Below, piece after piece: positions 1 to 11,900 of a stretch of 64,000 nucleotides of DNA (the stretch's first letter is position 1; every line of letters begins with the position of its first letter). Location: positions 7,040,312-7,104,311 of the forward strand of contig NC_092675.1 of NCBI RefSeq assembly GCF_964355755.1. The letters run 5' to 3'. The DNA comes from Antedon mediterranea. Taxonomy: Eukaryota; Echinodermata; Crinoidea; Comatulida; Antedonidae. The notes beneath the pieces were generated by a model. That model worked only from the letters and a program-made list of their open reading frames with translations, ran no database searches and was not told where the DNA came from. A program made the position numbers and the translations under genes.

Positions 1-25
1 TCACACCACCGGAATTTTCTATTCG

Positions 26-1047
26 TTATACGTTAAAACTTTCACCACAGCCACATGTGCCTTTTATATTAGGATTGTTAAAAACAAATCCACTTGATAA
101 AGTCTCTTCTACATAATCCATCTCTGTACCTAATATACTAAGTTGTGCTTTGGAATCGATAAATAATTTTGCACCTGAAGATAAAGTAAAAGAGATAATT
201 AACATACAAAAAAAATCATAAATAACATATACAATAAAAAAATGTTTACAAAATTCAATATTCAAATAAAAAATAACTCATGTGCAACTATACTCAAATG
301 AGGTTTATGCACAAAAAAGGAAGATGATGATCTGCATATAAAAGGATTTGTTTTCTCCTTCTTTGCAAGTTACATACATTTAAATTCATAATATATATGC
401 TTTATAATCTTTCTCAAATAAGTTCAAAGTTTATAACTCCTGTTTCCTTATACCTTCTTGTTCAACCACCTCATCAAACTTCTTCTTTTCGTTGGTGTAC
501 TCTAAAGTGTATGAAAGGCCATTGCAGCCTCGTGTTTTCAACCCGATTCTCAGTGCCTGCATCTCCGGCTGTTTTTCAAGTAAAGTTTTTACTTTATTAA
601 TAGCTGCCTGAGTCTGTTGAAAAAAAAAAATGATTTAAATATCATGACGTCATTTTATTGATCAATAAATGTAGGATAATGTTTCGATTAAAAAAAGAGG
701 AAAACAGTTCAAATCATTCAAAATAAATAATTCGGAAAGTTAATACTCAATGGTGGACGACGTAATGTGTTATTATATCAATGAATGAGTATGATATGCT
801 TCAGTACTGTATATGTAGCCGAGGACATCACCGACAATATGGACAAGAAGCAGGGACGAACTGACCCGAAGTTCAAACTGGAAGCAACTAGAACCACCTG
901 AACACCTTCACAACAAACGAACAATATTTTTTCTCGGCCTTCTTCTGGTGACTTAAAATACATACTTACTAAAACTATTGCAGCTTTTCTAGAAGCAGAC
1001 CTAGGCTTACTAACAGCACGAACAGTTGCTGACATTCTACTTGTCAT
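26..1047 (-). CDS. ISCA1: Iron-sulfur cluster assembly 1 homolog, mitochondrial
   Basis: A-type Fe-S carrier that works late in mitochondrial [4Fe-4S] cluster assembly. Three coding exons on the minus strand: 970-1047, 454-613 and 26-174 (stop TAA at 26-28). Phases join cleanly to 128 residues, against 129 in human. The three cluster-binding cysteines are visible: Cys56 in RGCNGLSYTLEYT, and Cys120 and Cys122 in GTCGCGESF near the C-terminus. The N-terminus (TVRAVSKPRSASRKAA) is basic and matches the family's targeting region. The ATG at 1045-1047 has an AAA before it; a second in-frame ATG four codons on (MSATVRAV) is also possible. Exon borders: 970 donor GTAAGTATG, 454 donor GTATAAG, acceptors CAACAG and CTTCAG. 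The gene is divergent from PET100. The 3' UTR lies outside the window. Confidence 0.96.
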
Positions 1048-1438
1048 TTTGACGAGATAATCTACCACTTAAACCAAAACAAGAGACAATTTTGTTCATG
1101 TTACATAACTTTTTCGGAGAATCGTCAAGCTTTTTTTGTTGACCTTTGACCCGGGCCGACACAACTATTGAACTATTCACAACATTTGATTTTAAGGTGG
1201 TTTATATGATATTAAACCATTATTTAATTATAATATAATTATCAAATAAAATATTCTAATCAACATATAATACAATCAAATTAATAATGTCAGTTTGATA
1301 AACAATTTAATTAATTTTTTTTAAACTAAATATAAAGAATTTAAAATCTTTTTATAAATGAAATGCAGACGACAGAGAAATTCCAAAAAGTGAAAAGTGT
1401 TTTTTTTTTAGATTGATGGAATTTCATTTTATCTGAAA
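1048..1438. promoter_or_regulatory. Shared ISCA1/PET100 bidirectional promoter region
   Basis: 391 bp separate the ISCA1 start (minus) from the PET100 start (plus). This stretch must hold both 5' UTRs and probably a shared promoter. It is AT-rich with a more GC-rich patch near 1140-1165; no TATA box is convincing. The promoter role is inferred from geometry alone. Confidence 0.6.
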
Positions 1439-2334
1439 ATGGGTAACTGGAGACTTGAATCAATAAAGGTAGACAATTTCTAATAATTATAAATAATAAT
1501 TAATTATACTGTTTGGCCTAAGCTAGAGGTATCTAGAGTAGACCTAGCCTAGGTCTAACTAGGCTAGGCTAGGCCTACTTACAACCAAGTCGAGGCTGAT
1601 TAACCGGCGCCGACTTTGCTCTGACCAGGGAGTTGTTAACAACTCCCTGCTCTGACTACCTAGAGCCTAAACTGACATTTCAAAATGTATTTTTTCAGAT
1701 GGTTATATACATCTTCTTTCCTGTAGCAACATTCTACTATTTCAATCAAACAGAATATTTTGAAGAAAAAGTTAGCAAGAAAATAGTAAGTCATGATGCC
1801 GTATGGTGTATTTGATTTTAATTATAATAATTATTAAATAAAAAATGTGCAAACACGTTAACACCGTTTTCGCATGCATAGAATATGGTTTTGATTTTTA
1901 AATTGTATTTTCCTTATGTTAGCCTAAATGCAGTCGGAGTCCTATATAGTAATCTCAGTTATATTTTTAATTGTATAATTTTAAAAAGTGTTTTTTTTTC
2001 TAATAAACAGAGAGAAATGTACCCACCAGAATCTAAAATGCAGGTAAAGTATTGAATTACCTGAATGAAATATGTGTTTTTTTCTGATATTTTTTTATTA
2101 TTCAGAAGGCAAATATAAACACATTTTCCAATTAATAAATAATTCACTTCCTTCATTATCAATTTCGGATTCAACATCCATTTAGATAACCCACTTTATT
2201 AAATTGTTTTATTTCAGAGAAAGGAATTAGAACATTTGAAAAATAGGATCCAGAAAATGAATTATGATAAAATGAGAGAAGAGGAGGCACAGTATTTAAA
2301 GAATAAGGAGAGGCATACATCACCCAGTTCATGA
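1439..2334 (+). CDS. PET100: PET100 cytochrome c oxidase assembly factor
   Basis: Small inner-membrane protein needed for complex IV assembly. Four exons: 1439-1468 (MGNWRLESIK), 1699-1785, 2011-2043 and 2218-2334 (stop TGA). All junctions are phase 0; the product is 88 residues (human 73). Residues 11-25 (MVIYIFFPVATFYYF) form the single membrane segment, followed by the family pattern NQTEYFEEKV and then REMYPPE. The C-terminal half is charged and helical (ELEHLKNRIQKM). The first exon is only ten codons, a pattern easily missed by gene finders; an internal Met opens exon 2, so an N-terminally short form would also be possible. AATAAA at 2442-2447, about 110 bases after the stop, is the likely polyadenylation signal. 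Confidence 0.93.
1626..1649. repeat. Perfect 24-bp palindrome in PET100 intron 1
   Basis: The two 12-base halves (CAGGGAGTTGTT and its exact complement) abut without a spacer, centred on GTTAAC. It lies 50 bp upstream of exon 2. Origin unknown; possibly the collapsed remains of an inverted-repeat insertion. Confidence 0.8.
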
Positions 2335-2585
2335 GGTTCAACCAAATTAAAATAGACATTTATATGTGTGTATAGGGGTGGTGTAGGAGGTTAGTCTAGT
2401 GGTGGACAACAACACAAGTACAGAGGTTGTGTATTTTACTAAATAAAGTCACGGTTCAGCCAAAATTTCCATCAGAAAGATTTTTATTGCAGGATAAATG
2501 TATTAGTGATTATTAAAATTCAAAATTTACACAATTCTAAGTATTTGAGTGTCATTTTTAGGCATTTCAGTGCCTGTCATTTCTA

Positions 2586-2713
2586 AAGCTCTGTCTATAC
2601 TATTTGTGACAAAACAATTTGATGTGCCCATATATGGACACGATGACATATCACTACCATATTTGGGCACATAACACTTTTGTTGTCAAACTTAATAGTG
2701 TAGACAGAGATTT
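2586..2713. mobile_element. Family A inverted-repeat MITE, copy A1
   Basis: Ends AGCTCTGTCTATACTAT and GTGTAGACAGAGATTTA are near-complementary. The interior has the family pattern GTGCCCATATATGGACA ... CACTACCATATTTGGGC. Full length. Confidence 0.85.
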
Positions 2714-3790
2714 AAACATTTGAAATAGGCTGTTAATTTATTATTTTGTTCAGCTTTTTCAATTGCAATAACTACACTAAAATCCATCTTACTGTAAGGT
2801 TATCTGGAGTAGATCCAGTGTAGGCGTTTAGAGGGAGAGATCTACTAGTTCTGTACTACTATTTTGCTAATATTAAAAGGATTGTAGGAGTTTTCCCTGT
2901 CAAAGGTGCATCAACATAATTTGTTCATCCATTGCTAGATTTCCATTTCAATTCATTTGAAAAAAAACAATTATTTTTGACTGATTGTCTTCACAACATG
3001 CAAATAAATCAAACAAAAAACTGCAATAAATTTGTGTACATTTAATGGAACAATATACAGTACAATGTTGAAACACACCATTTGTTTTAAACGAAGCATT
3101 ATACTGCATTAAATAACTGTTAGGTAAAAAATTGCATGCATGATGTTATCTGATATTAACAAAATGTGATTAAATTAACATATATTTTACAGAACCTCAA
3201 TTTAGCACAATGCTCTTGTTCTAAACTGTTGTTTCCAAACGGATGTTTAAAAAATATTTATTTTACATATTTTTAGCACTTGCTGTATTACCAAAAAAGG
3301 TTTGATTTACTCTCTCTCTCTCTCTATGGAAGCTTATAAATATATTTAACTGCTTTTCTTCCTTTATCCTTTACTACATGATCTGGTTAAATTTGGAAAA
3401 ATACATATGATTGGGTAATTTATGTCATTCTATAAAATACAGTAAATATAATATATATATATATTTTAAGCTTTTCCAACATTCTTTTGAAATTGCGTTC
3501 CCAAGAACCTAATACCAACATTTTAAGTTTTATTTATGCTCCCAATTAACAAGTTTCTTAAGGCAACTGCAAAGCCAAAAATGCAACAATAGGCCTACTA
3601 TAGCCAGAAATAAAACACATGTATATGTATAGTATGTTTGTGGTCTTGAAGAAAAATTTTCTGATCAACTCCAGAAAAAAAAAATCACAGTTTTAATAGA
3701 TTTCAAAATGGCCAAATACAATTAACAATTTTGTATGCAACACTCATTTTTTAATAACATTATCATAATAATATAAAACAAAACGCAAGC

Positions 3791-3888
3791 CATTATGCTT
3801 CAATATTTCAAACTTTATTTGTTAATATTCCTGAAGATGAACAAATAAAGTTTGAAATATTGAATCATGATGACCTGGCAGCATAATG
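3791..3888. repeat. Long hairpin with perfect 24-bp arms
   Basis: Arms at 3800-3823 and 3840-3863 are perfect complements around a 16-base loop. A second perfect 9-bp pair (CATTATGCT / AGCATAATG) lies outside them at 3791-3799 and 3880-3888, with an unpaired stretch only on the right. It could be a small foldback element; a hairpin RNA is possible but unsupported. Confidence 0.8.
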
Positions 3889-4091
3889 ACACTTTTTAGA
3901 GTGTCAGTTTTATACAAAAATATCAAACTTATTATTGGACCCTCTGATTATCACGTATGATTTTGTAATCTTACTTGTTAACATTTTTTTAGTCATTGAA
4001 AATTACATTATCCCATTTGCAAGTTTGCCCTAATGGAAGTAACTATAATTAACAATATTGCCTAGTTACCTGTATAGGTAGAAATAGAATA

Positions 4092-4254
4092 AAGCTCTGT
4101 CTACACTATCTAACTAGTTTGACAAAAAGTGTTATGTGCCTAAATATGGTAGTGATATGCCAAAATATGGTAGTGATATGACATCATCATATCCATATAT
4201 GGACAAATCACATTTTTCTGTCACCTAAAGTTTGATAGTGTAGATATAGCTTAA
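4092..4254. mobile_element. Family A MITE, copy A2
   Basis: Left end AGCTCTGTCTACACTATC, right end GTGTAGATATAGCTTA. The internal ATATGGTAGTGATATG unit is present twice in tandem. Confidence 0.85.
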
Positions 4255-4563
4255 GACGCACTGTTTATCACGTCGATTAAGACATTAAGATGCCTAATAG
4301 CATTCATACCCAACATTGGCAACAGTACGGTGACTGTGACAATAGCAAGTGCCTAATAGATTCAGCTAATGCTTCAGTATTCCCATGAAACCCAACTATT
4401 ATATAACTGAAAGGACCATGTCTTAAATATCAAATAGTAATATCTTAAATAAAAGGAATAAAAAATAATAAAATAAAAACTGTATTGCATGTTTGCCTTT
4501 GGGCAGTGTTGGTTAACATTCTATAACATAGAATATCACTTGTATACTTTTTTTTTATTTCAA

Positions 4564-4614
4564 TCATATATTATTTCAAATCATATATTATTTCAAATCA
4601 TATATTATTTCAAA
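4564..4614. repeat. 17-bp tandem repeat, about three copies
   Basis: Unit TCATATATTATTTCAAA repeated head to tail, nearly exact. Intergenic; no function apparent. Confidence 0.75.
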
Positions 4615-5912
4615 CCATATAGAAATGTGTTTGTCATACCAACAATAAAATGTACATTTTTTATAGTACATTTACATTGTCTTAAAATGGAGCACCCAAT
4701 GCTAATCTATGTTCCAATCAAAACAAAGAAACAAAATCATAATCCCCTTTATTATATTGGAGTATATTTTGTATTTTTACCAGTAATAGCCTAATTATTA
4801 ATGTCACTGTAACCTAGCCAAATTCTTTTTCTATTTTCTGTATATTAATTATTTAATACTTTTAATGATTGTTTGCCTTAAAAGTGTTTTTTTCTTTACA
4901 AGTAATTCACGGTCTGATTATACTTTGCATAAAAAATGTTATGCTATACTAAAATATTGTCATTTTATAAGCGAATTCACCATTTGAATCTTTCAAACAA
5001 TCATATTTATAACACAATTTACTACAATTATTTAATATTTATGTATAGTCGCCTAACAACAATACAGCGGTGGGAAATATGGCAATTTTAGTTTCAGCCA
5101 ATCGAAAAAGAGCACAATCATTTTGCATTAATCAAATATTTCAAATTAACTGTATATATACTTGGTCACAAAAAGATAAAATATCCCATTGTAATTGGGA
5201 TTCAGTATACAATTGTGTTTAAGTTTATGCAAGGAAAGAAATCCATAATTTGTAATATATTATTTCCCCAACAAATATAATTTCGCAGATGATGGAAAAT
5301 GTTTTGACTGTATTTTACACAAACTTAGTTATATTATAAAATTAAAACTACAATACTTCACAGTCGGAATATTACATGGAGTGTATTAACAGTGAGCCAC
5401 ATGAGCCTTAATTGAAACAAATACTGTTATGATTTAAATTTACAATAGCATTCAAATAAAAATATTCAGATAAAGTCAAGTGTTACCTTAGAATTTCTAT
5501 TTACCAGCAATATGACACAAGTACTACAGATGGGTGGCAAAGATTTACTGTACAGCTTTTTTGATTCAATTTACATTTGGTGAATCTAATTGTATTCAAC
5601 ATCCTCATCCACCTGAATAATTGTTACCATCAGTGCTTTGTTTTCTTCCAGCAAAAACAAACTTAGTTCCTGCTTAACTTGTGCCTTTATTGGCCACTTC
5701 ATGCTTAGTTATTTACTTGCTAAGTTGGCTTCATAGACCAATTAACTTGATTGGATAACTAAGACTAAGTAGGCCCTATGAGTTGTTCTTATGTTAAATT
5801 GAAATCGCAAGAAAGCACACGGTTAGATTTCATCATGCACCCAAGACCTTCAAAAAATCATTTTCCAAGATGGAGGGAGCAGCATAATTTAAATATTTTC
5901 TGTTAACAACTT

Positions 5913-8900
5913 TTAAATGTCAGAAGATCCGGTATCTGTTTTACTTAAAGCGATAGCAATTTTCAAATCTTCTTCCTCTTGTAAGGCCGATGTCTGTCTA
6001 TCCTTTTCAAGTTGTTCACTTTCTTTCTTAGCCCATTCTAATTGTTGTTCCTCTGTCATATTTGAGTCAAACTGTGAAATAGATTAAAGGTTGTGTAACA
6101 TTAGGTCCATCCAAAGGATGTATAATACTAATAGTAGAGGTAGCAAGGAGAGATAATGGGGGCAGGGACTGGTCGACTATGGAAGAAAGATGAATACAAA
6201 AATCATTGTTTACAGATATAAATACACTGTAATTTACTACAGTATATTTATATACCGTATTATATATTATACTTCTTTAAAAACAAGGCTGTAGCCAGGA
6301 TTGTAAAGCTTGGTTCCCACTAGAACGTAACGCAAGGACGTAAACGCAACGCAAGCGTTTTAACCAATGACAAGCGAAGTTATAGACAGTTAGCAATCAA
6401 AAGCGAATAAGCCATCGCTTGTGATTGGTCAGTTCACTTGCGTTGCGTTACGTCCTTGTTTTGCGTTGCTAGTGGGAACCACGCTTTACAGAGGGAAGTT
6501 CATTTTCCGCTAAACAGTGTAAACAATATGGACTAGGGACAATGGAAGAAAAAAGTGTTTAAAGGTCTAGCCTAGTTGATGACAAATGCCTGCTGGTTTT
6601 ACAAGGTAGGATTGACCAAAAAATGTCACTTTTACTGCTTTACTTGTCTCTAGTATGAAATTGAAACTGAGGAAAATGATTTTTCGAAACCTACAAACTA
6701 TTCTGAATACTGGCTTGAAATGAATACTGTACTAAATACTTCATATACAATGTGAATTCTATATGTCTAAAAATCATTATATATCATAAGATGATCACAT
6801 GGGTAAAATGTCAAAGTGTTTATTCAACTATTACTGAGAGCTTTGATAAAACCACTTATTGTGCCGCGTTTCATCTTCCAGACATTATTGTTTACATTTC
6901 TAAAAATATAGTACTGCATGAAACAAATATGGAAGGGATTAGACCTATTATTTCATCAAGATTTTGTTCCCTCTCAATAGAGTTCTGCGGTGTGACGTCA
7001 CAACGATAGAAGGTGCTGCATGGTTGCTACTCAACCAAAAAATTCTTTCAACGCTACTATGTTGATAAACTGTATAGATTTGTATTTCTATCAAATTATG
7101 TATCTTAGCTTTATGTTTTTAAACTTAACTGTAGTTGAAGAATAAATAGATTATTAAAAACAAATATTTAGTGATCTTTTGAAATTTTAGTTTGTTTTTA
7201 TTGAAAATTATTAAGTTTTAAAATGACTACTTCAATAAGCCTATTTCAAACCATTGGTGACCTTGGAGTCACTCAGGCAGGTTGAACGCATTTTTTGGTT
7301 GGTTAGCAACCACACAGCGCCACGTACTGTCGTGATGTCAGCACCGCAGAACTCATAACAAAAGGTTAGAGCTGGAATCGGGCTACAGCTGGACAAATAA
7401 TATGCAGATTTTCAAATGGAACTTTCTATGAAGATCATAAATATAAGATTAACTATTATGATCATGATATGATCATACTATATTAACTTTATTAATTTGA
7501 ACATGGGCCAAAAAAATGACATGCTCATGAGATTATTAGTAAAGAATAATTTAATAACAGTTTTCGAAACATAAATGGGAATAAAAATGAAGTATTACTA
7601 AAATGATTTGTAACTATATTATTATAATTGTTTATAGTTAAATAAAAATAAAGAAACTGAACTGAAAATTATTTTAATAAATCATAGAGCTATAGATGAA
7701 TTATTTTATAGCTACATGGTTTAATATTAATTATTAGAAGTATATTAATGGTTTTATTGTACCACCTAAACCTTGAAACATCAGCAATGTATTTAAAAGG
7801 AGGAACTATCTATCTGCAGTATGTTAATATTCTGAATTTCTTAGTGTCATACTATTAAACTAATACAAAAAAAGGGGAAAAAGCAACCAATAGGAATCGA
7901 TCTTTTACATGACTACATGTCTCTGTGTTAGAACTAACATTAATGCAAATAAATAAACTAAGCAATTAACAACAGTGCGAGTGATTTAGTTAAACGTGGA
8001 GTTAAATCTAAAATGTTTAAAATGAACAACGTTTTGAAAAATGAGTTTTATATTGAACATATGTTTCATGTGAAATTTCAGTATACCATAAAAATTGGCC
8101 CTTTACTTGGAAAAGTTCTGTAAAAAGAAACATGTTTTAATTAAGTGTTGATAATAAAAATGTTAAAGTTATATTATACACAGGCAGTAATGTACGTGTT
8201 TCAAACCAGGCATATTATTTTGAATGAGATCTTTTTTTCTCTCTTAATCATAATGATGCACTTTTTTCTGTGGTGCTACATGGTACCATGGTATTATGCA
8301 TCTTAGCATCATCACCTAGTGCACCCAATGTTTTTAAAGTTAAATTATTTTTAAATGGATGTGTATACGCTGGCAGCGGAACTAGCGATAACCACTACTT
8401 ACCTTTCCAAAATCTGCAAAACCAGCAAAAGGATCAGCTCCTGTATTCTCTACAGGAGCACCAGATGGTCCGAAAGGATCCCCAGATTTAGGAAGAGAAC
8501 TAGTGCCAGATGTAAAAGGGTCATTTGACGTTGATGAAAATGGATCTTGAGAAGATGCCGATCCCATAGAGAATGGATCCTTTGAACTGCTACTGGAGGA
8601 GAATGGGTCCTTTCCACTGCTAGTAGATGTGGATGATATCAGAGAAGAAAACGGATCTGATCCAACAGATGGGAATGGATCTTTTGAAATGCTATTTGAT
8701 GAAAATGGGTCGTTGGCGTCTGTTGTGAACGCTTGAAATGCACCCTGTGTTTTTGACTTTGAGTGTTGTTTCTTGGGTGGTAATGCTGGTCTTTCGTCGG
8801 AGGTTTTAAATGGATCACTGGAAAATGGTTCTGATTTGGAATTCTGAAATGATACAATGATGTGCATGTCCAATGAAAACTCCACTTCACACGATGATTT

Positions 8901-11900
8901 CATTCTATTTAGGCTTCATACATTGTTTATTTTTTCAACTTCTCACTAATGTACATTAGTGAAGGATGTGGACCAACCGGTGGTAAACACCTCTAAAACA
9001 GTCCAGTCCCAATTGCACAGTGGCTGTGTGTGAGAGTGGCTGTGTTTGTGTGGACTAGTACACCGGGGTAAACCCCTCGAAAGATGTACTGGGTTCTTTA
9101 GAGTGCACACGAGCTATATGTACACTGGACCTACGGTTTATAGTCTTTATCCGAGAAGATTTGTCTACCACCAGAACCATTGAGCGAGCCTGGAACCCTT
9201 ACCAATGTTATGGCTACGTAATTACGGTTCCACTGTCTTTAAACACTCAGCCACTCACTCGCTCAATTGTATATTTCAATTTTACATTCTAAAGTTGGTA
9301 TAAATTGGGCATGAAAAAAGTAATTATCTTGATAATCACTTTTTTTTAAATACACATATTAGCAACTTCTATGCAGCTTTCACTTTTAACTTCCTCATTT
9401 TCTGCCATTTTCATTGGATGCATTGAAGGTTTTTTTGGAATGTCAGAGTTTTTCAAAAATGTGTTAAATTATACAGGTAATTTCCAAACCAAATTTGAAT
9501 ACAGAGGTTACCAATCATGAGTCCTTTGCCATTTTAAAAATTTGTATGCACATGAGCCATAGGCAGATACAAGGAGGGGGTTCCAGCCAGCCCCTTACAT
9601 TTCGGAAATTGCAATATAAAAGATAGGTATAGATAGGCTAAGATTAACATTTCACAATTGCTAACCCCTCATCTGACCTACTTCGAATCCCTGGACCCAC
9701 CACAGTTACAGCACCCCAGTTTCAGCAATATGAAAATAAATCAACTGAATATGGCATGATGCTTGAGACAATGAATGTACAACACAGCAAAAGTTAACAG
9801 CATGTTAGTATGACAGAACTTACTTGGTTAGAGAAATCTGTGGGAAAGGCCGAGCTACCGCCAAATGCATCTAAGGCATCAAACACATTGCTAGATGATT
9901 TACCTGCAACAACCATAATACCACATTTAAAATAAATAATAACAGCATTCAGATAACATAACACTAAATATTAGATATATTGTCCCCTTTAAATAAAATA
10001 ATTAAAACATTTTTTTTTTAATTGAATATACCATTTTAATGTACATTATATATAAATTTTAAAATTATCCAACTGTTTTACTATTTTCTTTTTATGAATG
10101 TTTAAAACTATTTTTTATCAATTACAATTATATATATTTATATTTATAGCTTTTCGTAAAAAAAAATGTAATTGTTTCTGGTTGAATGTAACTGTATATT
10201 TTGTCTTTTTACAAAGCAAAATCTTTATTTACTGATATGATATGACTTAAATTAAATAACTATAAAACATCAAAATGAATAGCTGTTATTAAACAGTTTT
10301 GACCAATACATCTTCAATTAAAAAATCAGCTCATTTTTACATGGAAATTTGATATATTATATATATTTGGAACTACTCACTGTCTGATTGACCATTGACA
10401 AGGCTTGTTGATGAGAATGGATCAGATTGAAAAGGATCATCCTGAGCTGTTGATGTCTTGGAACCAAAAGGATCAGTAGTTGACCCGAATGGATCGCCAG
10501 CAAAAGGATCTGCTGGAAATGCTTCACTTTTAAAAGGATCTGAAATTGGTACAAGTACATTACCATCGATACAAGAAAATAATTGTATTCATACTGGGTG
10601 ACTTCATCAGTACAAGACAGTTCTCTCTTGTGAGTGAGTGGCCATAACATCGGCAAGAGTTCGAAGCTCAATCACTCCTTAATTATGGTGGTAGAACGAG
10701 TCATCTCGTACAAAGACTATGAATTATCACACAGGGAGGCAATCCCTGTACTCTAATACTAGTAGTGTACTTTATGGTGCACATGTGTAATGTATGTATA
10801 CAGGACCAACAGCTTTATGTTCCATCCGAAGGATGAGGCAATGTAAATAATCTTGCCTAAGGATACAAGCAGACAGATCTCAAACACATGCCTCTCACAT
10901 CCTAGTTTTGTTCATAAACACTACAGGCTATTGGATTTAAAAGTTGAATTTACAACATACCTTCTTTAAATGGATCTGTTGTTTTAAAAGGATCTGGTGT
11001 GACTGATCCGCCATATCGACCACTAAAAACATCTTTATTTTTAAATGGGTCATCCTGAAATTACAACAATTAATAAAACATCAATACAATAATTGTCATG
11101 TCAAATATAATAAACAAAAAACATTTCTAAAGCTCTGTGTACACTATCAAACTAGTTTGACAAAAAAGGTGTAAAGTGCTCAAATATGGTAGTAATATGT
11201 CCATGTCTATATATGGGCACATCATATGTTTTTGTTAAACTAAATTGATAGTATAGACAGAGCTTAAAGCCCCAGTACCAAAAATTTTTTATGTTTTGTA
11301 AAAATAATGCATATATATTACATTAAACCAGGTTATTCCTTATCTTAAATGTTATGTTTTATGGTAAATTATGATAAGAAGAGAGAAACAATTTTGCACT
11401 ATCTAAGTATGAGAATCGACTTATTTTTCACAGTTTTAACCGTTTAAAGATGAAAAATGTTATCGCAATAGGACCATATAATAGTTATTTGTACATTTAA
11501 TGTAGTTTGTGACCTTAAATTAGATCTAAAAGACGTAGGGAATGGGACTTTAAGGTACTGAGTGAAGAATATTTGATAAATGTGCATTGGTTCTTTTCTA
11601 CATGTAAACTAAATAAACGTACCTCTACAAAATCTTCCATTTTACCTGTAACTTCAGAATTCATACTAAATCCACTAGTTATGCTACTTCCTGGGCTTCC
11701 TCCGGGCTATAAAATAAATTAAAACAATTTATACAACACCTAAATAAATTCCTGTCATTTGATTGGACGATTGTTGGTCACATAATAGTAATCTTATCGC
11801 ATTTGGAAAATATTTTTTATACTATTTCTTTTGAAATACAACCGCGCCGCCTATTTTTTACTTCCACCGCGAGGACTCAGTTTGTTGACTGGTATCACGA

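Larger units (their letters stand above)
2448..5685. other. Intergenic stretch between PET100 and EPS15 (convergent)
   Basis: No coding exon is supported. Open frames here (for example 4489-4794) are AT-rich and match no family I know. The stretch contains two copies of inverted-repeat family A (near 2586 and 4092), a strong hairpin at 3791-3888, short CT and TA microsatellites (3310, 3450) and a 17-bp tandem array near 4564. The reverse-strand AATAAA at 5686-5691, just beyond the right end, is a candidate EPS15 polyadenylation signal. Confidence 0.7.

Noticed and set aside
1439..2334. PET117 instead of PET100
   Set aside because: Both are small complex IV assembly factors, but the NQTEYFEEKV and REMYPPE pattern after the membrane segment is that of PET100.
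6752..7009. Plus-strand 85-residue frame
   Set aside because: It runs into the left end of inverted-repeat element K and has no recognisable domain.
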